Assembly: GCA_022510905.1 (NCBI GenBank) | Contig: JAFLSN010000015.1 | Location: 1-58,465, forward strand | DNA from: Treponema sp. | GTDB taxonomy: Bacteria; Spirochaetota; Spirochaetia; Treponematales; Treponemataceae | Direction of reading: 5' to 3' | Length of the DNA stretch: 58,465 nt | Shown: piece after piece, positions 34,195 to 43,653 of the stretch | How positions within the stretch are numbered: position 1 is the first letter of the stretch | Layout of the letters: every line of letters starts with the position of its first letter | Translations under genes and position numbers: made by a program | The notes under the pieces: generated by a model | The model's database searches: none | Told to the model about the DNA's origin: nothing | What the model saw: the letters and a program-made list of their open reading frames with translations, nothing else

Positions 34195-35418
34195 ATGGCA
34201 TTATCTACAAAAGAACGCATAGTGGATGCGGCATTTTCATTCTACCGCAAGTCACAATTTATGGAATTCTCACTTTCTCAGCTGGCCAAAGCGGTTGGTA
34301 TAACAAAGGCTGCCATTTTTAAGCATTTTTCAAGCAAAGAAGCAATTCTGCAAGCCATGCAAGAACGAATGTATAACGATATTGCCGAAGTGTTCATTGC
34401 TGTGCAAAAATCACCTGGCTTTAAACATGAACGCGATATGCTTTTGCCGCTGATTGTGTTCGTGGCTGAGCATCGCGAATATCTGGGCTATTTTCTTTCA
34501 TGCCAGCCGCTTGAGGCGGAACGTCAGTTTGCATTGGCCATGCATGACCGTGGTGTGAACATTGTGGATCGCATGTACAATTCAAATGGTTCGCTGCTAA
34601 ATCCTGAATTGTACTTTCGGAACATGTTTATTGTGATTACCCTGCTTGTGTTTCTGCTGGCCCGCGACAAAATTCTTGAGCACAACTATGTGGATATGTT
34701 TGCCGTGGAACCTTTCGCTGTTATGCTTACCCAGCTCATAAACAAAGGCTTGGGCGAGGCCGACCCCGCATTGGACTCCGGGCGCATGAAGGAGCTCAAT
34801 TCGTTGTGCAGGGAAGCCATGGCGCACATGAAATCCGAAGACCGCATCTTTACAGCCCTTGCCGCTGTGGTTGCCGAAAAAGGCCTCCCCGGGGTAACGG
34901 TGGAGCGTATCGCTAACAAGCTGAACATGGCCAAAAGCAGCCTGTATTCCTATTTTTCAAATAAGCATGAAATGATGCACTCGTTGGTGTTTGGCGAGCT
35001 AAAACAGCTGTTTGCCTTTCTGCATGAAAACCTGAAACATGCTCGTTCCTGTGGCGAAAATGTATATATTTTTATGCGGACTATCGGCGAATTCTTTGTG
35101 CGGCATCCTTCGGTGCCATATGTGAGCCGCTGGCTTGGGATAAATACGACAGAGGGTACGACCGACGAAGAAAAAAAGCATTTTGAATTCATGTACGGAC
35201 TGATAAAAGATGTTCAGTTTACGCACAAGGTTCCTGAATTTGGATATATCCATGTAAACGATATTCACACTATAATCGGTTGGTTTTTTTCATTGCCGCT
35301 TGTATTGCAAATGCATGGCAGGGCGCATGGATACAGCACCGATACGCTGCTTGATGCGGTGTCCAGTTTATATCAGATGGTAGAAAATGGAATCGGTGTG
35401 CTGGATTCCGCAGCATAA
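34195..35418 (+). CDS. Tandem double-TetR transcriptional regulator
   Basis: About 407 aa, twice the normal TetR length. There are two TetR DNA-binding domains: one near residues 8-55 (LSQLAKAVGITKAAIFKHF) and one near 215-265 (ERIANKLNMAKSSLYSYF), each followed by a helical ligand-binding half. It probably represses the downstream efflux genes and itself, and releases DNA when a drug or metabolite binds. The ATG at 34195 is chosen over a TTG at 34171, which lies inside the operator. As a single chain it may mimic a pre-formed dimer. The tolC-like gene follows after 73 bp. Confidence 0.85.
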   Translation: MALSTKERIVDAAFSFYRKSQFMEFSLSQLAKAVGITKAAIFKHFSSKEAILQAMQERMYNDIAEVFIAVQKSPGFKHERDMLLPLIVFVAEHREYLGYFLSCQPLEAERQFALAMHDRGVNIVDRMYNSNGSLLNPELYFRNMFIVITLLVFLLARDKILEHNYVDMFAVEPFAVMLTQLINKGLGEADPALDSGRMKELNSLCREAMAHMKSEDRIFTALAAVVAEKGLPGVTVERIANKLNMAKSSLYSYFSNKHEMMHSLVFGELKQLFAFLHENLKHARSCGENVYIFMRTIGEFFVRHPSVPYVSRWLGINTTEGTTDEEKKHFEFMYGLIKDVQFTHKVPEFGYIHVNDIHTIIGWFFSLPLVLQMHGRAHGYSTDTLLDAVSSLYQMVENGIGVLDSAA

Positions 35419-35491
35419 AATGCTGTATTTTACGGTGAAATGAATGAAGCCGAAATGTGGCCGAAGGTTCACAGCGGCGGGAGAAATGAAT

Positions 35492-36967
35492 ATGTTTTAT
35501 AGAAAAAATATGAACGGAATGGGGCGGAATGCAAAGCGGCTTTGTGTGCCTCTTGTGGCATTGATGTTTTCCGCTTCGGTGGAAGCCCAGGCAACGGCAG
35601 GTGCCGAAACACAGGCAGACGCTGAACAGAGCCCAGAAGTAATGGTGCTCACCGTGGAACAGGCCGTTGACTATGCCTTGGAAAACAGCCGCACCCTAAA
35701 AAGCAACGACATAGACCTTGACATAAAGGCCCGCGCCGCAAAATATGCCTGGAACGTATTTTTACCCACTGTACAGGTTTCAGGCACGCTGGCGCGGCAA
35801 AATGACATAAAGTCTTCTATTGATTCTGCAAATAGAATGATTGACTTGGCAAACGGAATTGCAAGTGCAATATCCAGCGGGTCAATGACTCCGCATACAG
35901 AAGAAACCGAAAGCATGCATTGGGCCGCGATAGGCACGGCAAGTGCCAGCTTAAATCTGAGCCTTGCCTACATTCAGCAGATTCGTGCCGCAAAAGCAGA
36001 CTACGAAGTGGGCAAGATTTCATGGGAGCAGAACCAGAAAGAAACTGTGCTCAACATAAAAAAACTGTTCTACGGCTTGCTGCTTCAGCAGGAAAACTTG
36101 AAGGTTCAGCAGAATTCCCTGAGCAATGCCAGGAGCCGTGCGCGTCAGGCCCAGACCAACTACAATAACGGTCGCATTCCGGAGCTTTCGTTGCTGAATG
36201 CGCAGGTAACGTACCAGAACAAGATTCCAGAAGTGGAGCAGATGGAACAGACTGTGCAGCAGCAGCTTGACACATTTGCATTTTTGATCGGGCTCCCCGT
36301 GGGAACGCGCATAGAACTGTCTGGTTCCATTGAACCCACGTATATTGAGGTGGATACAGACGACCTTCTTGCAAAATACGGCGATGCCAGCCTTGATATT
36401 CAGTCCTTGCAGCAGAATATCAAGGTGCTCAAACTGAATCTGGGTGCCCTGAATCTTGCCGCGTACACGCCGGCCCTTGCCTTGAGCTTTTCGTTGCAGC
36501 CCACACTTGCCGATGCCTTTAATAAAAGCTGGTTTGAAAGCGACAACTGGACTGATGGCGGTTCATTCAGCGCCACTATTGCCTGGAACCTTACCAATCT
36601 GCTGCCGTTTTCTGCAAATCGCCAGCAGGCCAAGGACTTGCAGGCCAATATCGCCAAGCTTGAACTTACCATGGAAACCCTGCGCGAAAATCAGAAACTT
36701 TCAGTGCGCAAGGCCGTGGACACGCTGGTGCAGGCCCGCCAGCAGATTGATTCTATGAGCCGCAATATCACTTTGGCCCAGCGTTCCTACGATATGACGG
36801 TGCGTTCTTACAACAACGGCGCCACCGAGCTTTTGGATTTGCGTGATTCTGAAACGCAGCTTAATCAGGCAAAACTTGGGCTCGCGAACCAAAAATTCAA
36901 CTACATTTCCGCATTGCTGGATTTGGAAAACACATTGAACACCGATTTACTTGGAGGTACAAAATGA
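35492..36967 (+). CDS. TolC-family outer-membrane efflux protein
   Basis: About 491 aa with a signal peptide (VPLVALMFSASVEAQA). Two repeats of the outer-membrane efflux protein domain have long coiled-coil helices, and the typical YNNGRIPELSLLNAQVTYQN and YNNGATELLDLRDSETQLNQ segments occur in each half. Trimers form the outer-membrane channel that docks to the adaptor and RND pump encoded next. The start at 35492 is favoured by GGGAG 8 nt upstream; ATGs at 35444 and 35486 are alternatives. The stop overlaps the adaptor start (ATGA). Confidence 0.9.
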   Translation: MFYRKNMNGMGRNAKRLCVPLVALMFSASVEAQATAGAETQADAEQSPEVMVLTVEQAVDYALENSRTLKSNDIDLDIKARAAKYAWNVFLPTVQVSGTLARQNDIKSSIDSANRMIDLANGIASAISSGSMTPHTEETESMHWAAIGTASASLNLSLAYIQQIRAAKADYEVGKISWEQNQKETVLNIKKLFYGLLLQQENLKVQQNSLSNARSRARQAQTNYNNGRIPELSLLNAQVTYQNKIPEVEQMEQTVQQQLDTFAFLIGLPVGTRIELSGSIEPTYIEVDTDDLLAKYGDASLDIQSLQQNIKVLKLNLGALNLAAYTPALALSFSLQPTLADAFNKSWFESDNWTDGGSFSATIAWNLTNLLPFSANRQQAKDLQANIAKLELTMETLRENQKLSVRKAVDTLVQARQQIDSMSRNITLAQRSYDMTVRSYNNGATELLDLRDSETQLNQAKLGLANQKFNYISALLDLENTLNTDLLGGTK

Positions 36968-37905
36968 ACAATACATGCCAAAAATACCGCGCAGTGCTTG
37001 TCGCGCTGGTGGTCGCCAGTGTCGCGCTTTTTGTGTGCATGGGCTGCTCAAAGAACTTTGGGGGCAACAAAGCTCCGGAAGAGACGGTGGAAACCCTGTA
37101 TGCCGTGAACACGTACCGCATTTCCGCCGGAAACCTTGATGCCTACCTGGAATTTGGCGGCGATGTTGCTTCCGTGTCATCAGTTGACGTATTGCCTGAT
37201 ATGTCAGGAAAGATTTCACGCATTCTGGTGAATGTGGGCGACATGGTTACCCGCGACCAGGTGATTGCTTTTGTCGATGCAAGCCGCCCCGGTATGACGT
37301 ACAGCGCGAGCCCGGTTAAAGCACCAATCGCGGGACGGGTTACATCGTTTTCTCCGTCGATTGGAACCATGGTGTCGCAATCCATGTCCATTGCAAAAAT
37401 CAGCAAAACGGATGATTTGGAAATCAAGACCTCTGTGGCAGAGCGTTTTGTGAGCCGCATCAGACTTGGACAGAGCGCAGTGGCCACATTCGATGCTTAT
37501 CCCGGTGTTGAATTTGAAGCCAGCGTGTTTGAGGTGAGTCCCGTACTTGACACCACCACGCGCACCATGGCAATCAAGCTTCGTCTTATTCAGCCTGACG
37601 ACCGCATCAAGGTTGGAATGTATGCCCGTGTTCGGCTTATAACTGAAAGCATCCATAATGCCATCGTTATTCCCACTTCCGCGATTGTTTCTCGCGGCGA
37701 TGTGCCTTACGTATTTGTGATTGACCGCCCCAAAACGGTTTCGCAGCCGGCTACGGTCAAGTTGGTGCCGATTGCGCTGGGCATTACGGTCGATGACCGC
37801 ACCGAAGTAATCGAGGGCATTACCGCAAAAGATGAAATTGTTGTCAAGGGACAGTCGCTTTTGAACGAAGGTTCCAAAGTGAACATAGTTGCCGTTATGG
37901 AATAG
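36964..37905 (+). CDS. RND efflux periplasmic adaptor (membrane fusion protein), lipoprotein
   Basis: 313 aa. N-terminal membrane segment with lipobox FVCMGC, then a lipoyl/barrel-sandwich half (GDVASVSSVDVLPDMSGKIS) and its second half (KAPIAGRVTSFSPSIGTMVS), followed by beta-barrel and membrane-proximal domains. The hairpin between the lipoyl halves is very short, as in spirochaete and Bacteroidetes adaptors. It links the TolC-like channel with the RND pump. 4-bp overlap with the gene before; 32 bp to the pump gene. Confidence 0.9.
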   Translation: MNNTCQKYRAVLVALVVASVALFVCMGCSKNFGGNKAPEETVETLYAVNTYRISAGNLDAYLEFGGDVASVSSVDVLPDMSGKISRILVNVGDMVTRDQVIAFVDASRPGMTYSASPVKAPIAGRVTSFSPSIGTMVSQSMSIAKISKTDDLEIKTSVAERFVSRIRLGQSAVATFDAYPGVEFEASVFEVSPVLDTTTRTMAIKLRLIQPDDRIKVGMYARVRLITESIHNAIVIPTSAIVSRGDVPYVFVIDRPKTVSQPATVKLVPIALGITVDDRTEVIEGITAKDEIVVKGQSLLNEGSKVNIVAVME

Positions 37906-37937
37906 AGACATTTGTCGCAATTTAAGGAAGAACAGTC

Positions 37938-40900
37938 ATGACTATATCAGAACATGCGGTTAACAAACCCGTTACCACGCTGCTCATTTTTTTTGTGCTC
38001 ATAGCGCTGGGTGTTTATTGTACGTTTTCTTTGCCGGTGGACATGTACCCCGACATGGATTTGCCGTACATGGTGGTGTATACAAAAGATGGAAACGCAG
38101 GCCCCGAAGAAGTGGAGCAAAGTCTCACACGTACACTTGAAAGTTCGCTTTCAGGCTTGAGCGGCCTAAAAAAGATGCAGTCCCGCTCGTCTTCCGGCAT
38201 GAGTTTGATTATCCTGGAATTCAACTACGGCACCAATCTTGATGCTGCGGCAAATGAGATTCGCGATAAAATCGACCTTGTTCGAGCATATCTTCCCACC
38301 GATGCCGATTCGCCGATTACCATCAAGATGGATCCGTCTATGATGCCAATAATGATGTTGGCGGTGAAGGGAAACCGTACTCCGGAAGAATTCCGCGACT
38401 ATGCCGAGGATATTATTCAGCCGCGGTTGGAGCAGCTTGACGGCATTGCATCCGCATACATAGCCGGCGGCCGCGAAAAGTCAATCAATGTGGATATTCC
38501 GCGCGACCGTCTTGAAGCCTATGGGCTATCAATCACGCAGGTGGCCCAGATGATTGGCGCGCAGAATGTGCAGAGCTCAGGCGGCGTGATTGAAAGCGGC
38601 GACACAAATTACACAATCAAGACTGACGGCAAATACACCAGCCTCGACGACCTGCGCAACACGGTGATTTCTTACAAAGTCGCCTCCGCAGATGCTTATT
38701 CCACGCCGGAAGTAAAAACCATTCGGCTCCGTGACGTTGCCGATGTGTATGAAGGCTACAAGGACGAAAGCACATTGGCCTATCTTGATGGAAGTCCTTG
38801 CGTTATTCTTAACTTGCAGAAGCAGAGCGGCAAAAACTCTGTTACTGCTGCCAGAAACGTGCGCAAACAGCTGCCCAAAATCCGTGCGGAACTGCCTTCC
38901 GATGTTGAAATTATCGAAACATCGAACACCACGGACATTATTGAGCAAACTATTCGAGAGGTGGTGAATTCCGTGGTGCAGGGCGCTTTGCTCGCCATTG
39001 CCGTGCTTTTCATATTTTTGCGTTCGCTTAAAAGTACCATCATTATCGGGCTTGCAATCCCAATCTCCGTGTTTTTGACGCTGTTTTTTATGTACTTCAA
39101 GGGAATCACCATAAACATGATTTCAATGGCCGGCCTGCTCTTGGGAATCGGTATGTTGGTTGACAACTCCATTGTCGTGCTTGAAAATATCTACGCATAT
39201 CGACAGCGCGATGCCAAGCCGAAGGTTGCCGCCGTGCTAGGTTCGCAAGAAATGGTTATGTCCATAACGGCTTCGACACTCACATCTGTCTGTATCTTCC
39301 TTCCGATGATTATGTTCCAGAAAAAGCTGGGTATGATGGGGCAGATGTTCAACAACCTTGCGTACACCATAATCTTTTCGCTTTTGTGCTCGCTTATCGT
39401 TGCCATGGTGCTGGTGCCGGTTCTGTCTTCGAGTATTCTGCGTATAGACAAGCTGCACGAAAGCCAGACCAAGGGGCTTGCATACGGCATTAACCGCGGA
39501 TTCAACAAATTCTTCTATAATCTTGACAATGTGTATGCAAAGGGCGTGGCGTTTGTGTTGCACCACCGCAAGCTGTGCATTTTTATGCTTTTTGGACTGT
39601 TTGTGCTTTCTCTAGTTAGCGTAAAATTTATAGGCTTTATATTCATGCCTGAAAGCGCATCAAATACGGTGGGTGTTGAAGTGGAACTGCCCAAAGGCTC
39701 AAAGCTTGAAGCCACGGAAGACACGCTCCGTTCACTGGAAGTGATGGCCCTGCAAGAGCTGAAAGGAATAAAATTCACGTCCATGACGGTGGGCGGTACA
39801 AGCATGATGTCTGCCAGCTCAGAAACGAACACGGGTTCACTGACCTTTACGCTTTATGCCGAAGGGGAGCGCTTGAAGGGGTATGACAACGAAAAAAGCG
39901 CCAAGGAAAAACTGCGCAAGTATTTTACCGCATTCCCCGGAGCCACTCTCAGTTTTGCCACCAACATGAACAATGCCACGTCCGGCGGCATAAGCATAGA
40001 CATCCGCAGCGATGACTTGAATTTGGTTCGTGCCACGGCTTCCCAGGTTGAAACGCTGCTCAAGCAGCAGGCACAGGATGTAGTAACTGAAGTGAGCAGT
40101 GACCAGGAAGACGGACTCCCGCAGGCCGAAATCGTGGTTGACCGCGACCGCATGTATGATTTTGGCCTGAACGTGTACGGCGTTGGCTCGGAGATTTCTG
40201 CCGCAATAAATGGCACTACGGCAAGCCGCTTTACCCAAAATGGTGATGACATTGATGTGGTTGTGCGCCTTTCCGAAAAAGACAAGACCAAACTCACCGA
40301 CCTTGACCAGATTTCTGTGATGAGCAGCTCGGGCATACGTGTTCCGCTTTCAAGTTTCGCGCACTACGAAGAGACTTTGGCGCCTGTTACCATTCACCGC
40401 GAAGACCAGAGCCGTATTATCCATGTAACGGCAAAGCCAGTTTCGGGCCTTTCGCTTGACAAGGTTCAGCAGCGTCTCCAGAAACTGATCAACGACAACA
40501 TCCCCAAAGACGAGTCGGTAACCATCTCCTTTTCCGGCGACTACGAAGACATGATGGAAGCGGTTTCAAACTTTGCGCTTATCATCTTGATGGCGGCCAT
40601 TTTGGTGTTTGTGGTTATGGCAAGTCAGTTTGAATCGCTTGTTGACCCTTTCATCGTTATTCTGACCATTCCTCTTTCGTTTATTGGCGTTATTATGATT
40701 TACGGCATTACCCGCACACGTTTGAATATCGTAACGGTCATGGGTGTGCTGGTGCTTGTGGGCACGATTGTAAACAACGGCATTGTGCTGGTTGACTACA
40801 CGAACCTGCTCAGAAAGCGTGGCTACAAGCTGGAAGAGGCTTGCATCGAATCTGCCAGAAACCGTTTGCGGCCCATTCTGATGAGTACGCTTACCACCGT

Positions 40901-41126
40901 TATTTCGCTTGCTCCAATGGCGTTCTTCCCGGGCGAAGGCTCGGCTTCGATGCAGCCTATCAGCCTAACGGTGTTTGGCGGCATGACCTTTGGTTCTCTT
41001 ATGACTTTGTTCCTGATGCCCACCGTTTACTACATCGTGAATGCCCGCCGTATGCGCAAGGCCGAACGCAAGGCTAAAATACGGCGTCTACGTGAGCAAA
41101 AGCTGGAGGAAGAATCATGGAAGTAA
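37938..41126 (+). CDS. RND-family efflux pump (AcrB/MexB-type)
   Basis: 1062 aa, full length. Twelve membrane helices in two sets (one after residue 1, five near 340-540, one near 550, five near 870-1030) and two large periplasmic loops. Conserved GIGMLVDNSIVVLENI in helix 4 includes the proton-relay Asp, and GTIVNNGIVLVDYTN is the counterpart in the second half. It exports drugs, bile salts or lipophilic compounds by proton antiport together with the adaptor and TolC-like proteins. TAAGGAAG precedes the ATG. The last codons overlap the PII-like gene by 10 bp. Confidence 0.94.
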   Translation: MTISEHAVNKPVTTLLIFFVLIALGVYCTFSLPVDMYPDMDLPYMVVYTKDGNAGPEEVEQSLTRTLESSLSGLSGLKKMQSRSSSGMSLIILEFNYGTNLDAAANEIRDKIDLVRAYLPTDADSPITIKMDPSMMPIMMLAVKGNRTPEEFRDYAEDIIQPRLEQLDGIASAYIAGGREKSINVDIPRDRLEAYGLSITQVAQMIGAQNVQSSGGVIESGDTNYTIKTDGKYTSLDDLRNTVISYKVASADAYSTPEVKTIRLRDVADVYEGYKDESTLAYLDGSPCVILNLQKQSGKNSVTAARNVRKQLPKIRAELPSDVEIIETSNTTDIIEQTIREVVNSVVQGALLAIAVLFIFLRSLKSTIIIGLAIPISVFLTLFFMYFKGITINMISMAGLLLGIGMLVDNSIVVLENIYAYRQRDAKPKVAAVLGSQEMVMSITASTLTSVCIFLPMIMFQKKLGMMGQMFNNLAYTIIFSLLCSLIVAMVLVPVLSSSILRIDKLHESQTKGLAYGINRGFNKFFYNLDNVYAKGVAFVLHHRKLCIFMLFGLFVLSLVSVKFIGFIFMPESASNTVGVEVELPKGSKLEATEDTLRSLEVMALQELKGIKFTSMTVGGTSMMSASSETNTGSLTFTLYAEGERLKGYDNEKSAKEKLRKYFTAFPGATLSFATNMNNATSGGISIDIRSDDLNLVRATASQVETLLKQQAQDVVTEVSSDQEDGLPQAEIVVDRDRMYDFGLNVYGVGSEISAAINGTTASRFTQNGDDIDVVVRLSEKDKTKLTDLDQISVMSSSGIRVPLSSFAHYEETLAPVTIHREDQSRIIHVTAKPVSGLSLDKVQQRLQKLINDNIPKDESVTISFSGDYEDMMEAVSNFALIILMAAILVFVVMASQFESLVDPFIVILTIPLSFIGVIMIYGITRTRLNIVTVMGVLVLVGTIVNNGIVLVDYTNLLRKRGYKLEEACIESARNRLRPILMSTLTTVISLAPMAFFPGEGSASMQPISLTVFGGMTFGSLMTLFLMPTVYYIVNARRMRKAERKAKIRRLREQKLEEESWK

Positions 41127-41425
41127 GTGGCAGAAATCTGGTGCGTATTGAAATTATAACGTCGCAGGCACTGGAAGAAGACTTTGCGCAGGAATTTGCG
41201 GAGCAGGGCATAGGCGCCAAGTATACCAAACTCGACAATGTGAAAGGTGCCGGATGCAGCAACCCGCACTTGGGCAATGCCATCTGGCCCCAGCTGAATG
41301 TGATGTACATAATTTATTGCCCGGAAGATGAAGCACACAAAATCATACAGCTTGTGCAAAAGCTCAGGTTGCAGTATGTTACGGAAGGTATTGCCTGTTT
41401 TGTGGGCTCTGGCATGGAAGTATAA
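41117..41425 (+). CDS. PII-like transporter-associated protein (PG0541 type)
   Basis: 102 aa. Ferredoxin-like alpha-beta fold with VRIEIITSQALEEDFAQEF at the start and NVMYIIYCPEDEAHKIIQLV in the second half, matching the small PG0541-like PII-related proteins encoded at the end of RND operons in Bacteroidetes and spirochaetes. It has no T-loop Tyr as in GlnB. It may bind a nucleotide or metal and modulate the pump, as other PII-like proteins do for their transporters; this is inferred from context. It overlaps the pump gene by 10 bp and is the last gene of the operon. Confidence 0.75.
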   Translation: MEVSGRNLVRIEIITSQALEEDFAQEFAEQGIGAKYTKLDNVKGAGCSNPHLGNAIWPQLNVMYIIYCPEDEAHKIIQLVQKLRLQYVTEGIACFVGSGMEV

Positions 41426-41450
41426 TTTTTGGCTCTTGATTGGTTAAAAG

Positions 41451-41486
41451 CCAACATTCCCCCGATGCTTGCGTTGGGGAATGTTG
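41451..41486. terminator. Hairpin between efflux operon and phosphoesterase gene
   Basis: CCAACATTCCCC (41451-41462) pairs with GGGGAATGTTG (41476-41486) across 13 nt. It separates convergent genes and gives a short U-rich tail (GCTTTTAACC) on the minus strand. The layout resembles the CAACACACCC/GGGTGTGTTG hairpin of the mosaic repeat. Confidence 0.5.
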
Positions 41487-41502
41487 ATTGGCAGTGCGCA
41501 CA

Positions 41503-42537
41503 TCACCTTTCTGCATAAATCATCTGGAATTTCAGAATAGAACCGTCTGTGGCATCCACCGTGAACAGGGCCCATTGGCCGCTTGCAGTGACTGATGGCA
41601 AGTTGTATTCATCATATGAACCAAAATCCTGGTGGTAGTAGTGATGGGCATGACCGTCAAGCACAAGCCGTACCCGTTCGGTACTGAACAGCGAAAGCAG
41701 CATTGTGGTTTCATAATAATTTTGCAGGGCAAAGTATCCTCCAAGGTGGGCCGGGTCGCCATAAACGGGATAGTGCAGTGAAATAATCTTGGGTAGCGGG
41801 TCGGCTTCCATCATGTCTTTGAGCGCGTAATACTGGTTGGTGCCAAGGGAACCGCTTCCAGAGTCTAAAAAATACCAGCTCAACTGGTTGTTGTTTTGTG
41901 CTGTTCCTGTGGTAAAATGATAGAACGAAATGTGAGGGTACACCATTTCTTTCCATTTGCCCCATCCGCTGTTATATAAGTCATGGTTTCCTACCACCGT
42001 GTACACTGTGTAGGCATCGTTCCCGTCATTTAAGATTTGGTCAATCTTGTCGGTAAAGGCCACATAGTCCTCGTATTCGCTGCCAAAGCCGTGGTCGGCG
42101 CTGTCGCCAAGGCTTAATACAAACGCGGGGGCGGTGCCGGCTTCTTTTTGCTCGGTAAGCCAGGCAAGAAACTGTTCTTCAACGCGGCCTTTGCCCCTGT
42201 CAAGTGTTCCACCAAAATGCAGGTCAGACAGCGCGGCAAAAGTTACCGTGCTGGCGGTTTTGGTTGCGCTGGGTGTTGCAAGCTGTGTACTGGCGGAAAT
42301 AGATGTAATGCGTTCTTCGGTGGTGTATCTGCGCGAAAAAAAATCATCCAGACCATAACTGCATGAAGCAAACACAAGCGCTCCCATGGCAATGGCTGCT
42401 CCATATATTTGTGCCATGCGTTGGATGCCGCTTTTTTTGCCTGGCTCTGCGTTGTGATTCTTGCAATTTGACGGTGCGCCTTTACCTCCATGAATGGCCT
42501 TCTGCCGCACGGGAGGTTTGCCATTTGTGTTTTTCAT
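41503..42537 (-). CDS. Calcineurin-like metallophosphoesterase lipoprotein
   Basis: 344 aa. A basic N-terminal region of about 40 residues precedes a membrane segment and lipobox FASC. The metal-binding motifs are in order: DLHFGG, GDSADHG, GNHD, SLHYP and GHAHH. It is expected to hydrolyse phosphoesters at the cell surface or periplasmic face with a two-metal centre. The start overlaps the stop of the upstream barrel-like gene by 4 bp (ATGA), so they are coupled. The long charged N-terminus before the signal is unusual; an ATG nearer the membrane segment (MAQIYGAAIAMGAL) may be the real start. Confidence 0.87.
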   Translation of the reverse strand: MKNTNGKPPVRQKAIHGGKGAPSNCKNHNAEPGKKSGIQRMAQIYGAAIAMGALVFASCSYGLDDFFSRRYTTEERITSISASTQLATPSATKTASTVTFAALSDLHFGGTLDRGKGRVEEQFLAWLTEQKEAGTAPAFVLSLGDSADHGFGSEYEDYVAFTDKIDQILNDGNDAYTVYTVVGNHDLYNSGWGKWKEMVYPHISFYHFTTGTAQNNNQLSWYFLDSGSGSLGTNQYYALKDMMEADPLPKIISLHYPVYGDPAHLGGYFALQNYYETTMLLSLFSTERVRLVLDGHAHHYYHQDFGSYDEYNLPSVTASGQWALFTVDATDGSILKFQMIYAER

Positions 42538-43466
42538 AGCCGGTACCCCATGGTGAAACGCAGTTCAGAATTGTCAAATCGGCCTGAAAGCGTAAAGATG
42601 TCTATGTATCGTGCTGCAAATTCCGCAGAAAGAATAACATGGAATGGAGACTGGTACCGAACGCCCACAATGAGCGACGGAGCGCAAAGCACGTTGTAGC
42701 GGAACTGCTCATACGAATTGAACTGCAAGTATAACGAAAACTGGTAGGGCAGGTATGCTGTAAACTGCATGCCAAAAGCAATGGAATGGTTTACCAAAAA
42801 CGGCACCGCATTTTTGATGGCCTGGATTGTTCTTCCCCGGAAAAAATATTGTGTGTTGGCGCTAAATCCAAACCACAGCGCGGGGCGCCAGTCCAAATAC
42901 AGGCCGGCAAAAAAATCATTTGAAACTGCAATGGTGTCGAACACGTTCAAGTGGTAGCGCAGGCCGGGCCCCATCCGCAGGCGGCTCCACTGGAGCAACC
43001 AAAACTCGCTGTTGCATGTAAAATCAAAGCAGCTTTTTGCAAGTTGCACACCGCAGAAGGCACTCATCTGGCGGGAGTCAAAATCATAGCACTGCTGGAA
43101 TTGGCTGCGATACGGTTCAAAACCGGTGCCGCTTGTATTCAGGCCAAAAGTGGTGTTGAATGTATGTGTGGTCGGATAGTCTTTAAAAAAACTTTGACCT
43201 TTTGCTTTGATTTTCCGCATGATTGCAGTGAGAATCACGCTGGAGGAATCTGAAATTTCATCGTTTTTGCCTGTGGACTGGATTTTGGCATTGTCGGTTG
43301 AAGATTCGGAATCAGGCAGAGAAAAATCGGTGTATGGATCGGGCGCGTCCTGCGTTTGTTCTTTAATCGGTGTGCCTTCTGGCAAAGCCGGCGTTTGCGC
43401 ATGAATGTGCACAATTCCGTTCAGCGAAAAAATTATCATGCCCAAAAAGAGCCATCTGCCATTCAT
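42534..43466 (-). CDS. Putative outer-membrane beta-barrel protein
   Basis: About 310 aa. A signal peptide (WLFLGMIIFSLNGIVHIHAQ) is followed by a Ser/Asp-rich linker to about residue 90, then many alternating hydrophobic strands with aromatic ends (FTAYLPYQFSLYLQFNSY, LIVGVRYQSPFHVILSAEF). The chain ends in a strand LRFTMGYRL, a typical C-terminal barrel signature apart from its final residue. Family not recognised. Coupled to the phosphoesterase gene. The longer ORF reaching 43577 is rejected because it lacks a signal-peptide start. Confidence 0.66.
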   Translation of the reverse strand: MNGRWLFLGMIIFSLNGIVHIHAQTPALPEGTPIKEQTQDAPDPYTDFSLPDSESSTDNAKIQSTGKNDEISDSSSVILTAIMRKIKAKGQSFFKDYPTTHTFNTTFGLNTSGTGFEPYRSQFQQCYDFDSRQMSAFCGVQLAKSCFDFTCNSEFWLLQWSRLRMGPGLRYHLNVFDTIAVSNDFFAGLYLDWRPALWFGFSANTQYFFRGRTIQAIKNAVPFLVNHSIAFGMQFTAYLPYQFSLYLQFNSYEQFRYNVLCAPSLIVGVRYQSPFHVILSAEFAARYIDIFTLSGRFDNSELRFTMGYRL

Positions 43467-43601
43467 GTGCCTATACCGTCCGTGCAAATGAGTATACCAT
43501 TTGCGTTCCATTTGTTCCAGTGCCAGCAAATTTTTGCCGTGTGCATGAACCGGCGCAGAATTCCGCATTGCAGGCACACATCCAGACTTGTACCGTTAGA
43601 T

Positions 43602-43630
43602 TTGAAAAAAAATCCAGTACATGGTACACT
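43602..43630 (+). promoter_or_regulatory. Promoter of the DUF362 gene
   Basis: TTGAAA and TACACT separated by 17 bp, with AAGGAG 13 bp further and the ATG at 43654. Confidence 0.65.
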
Positions 43631-43653
43631 GTACGTTGTAAGGAGATTCATTT

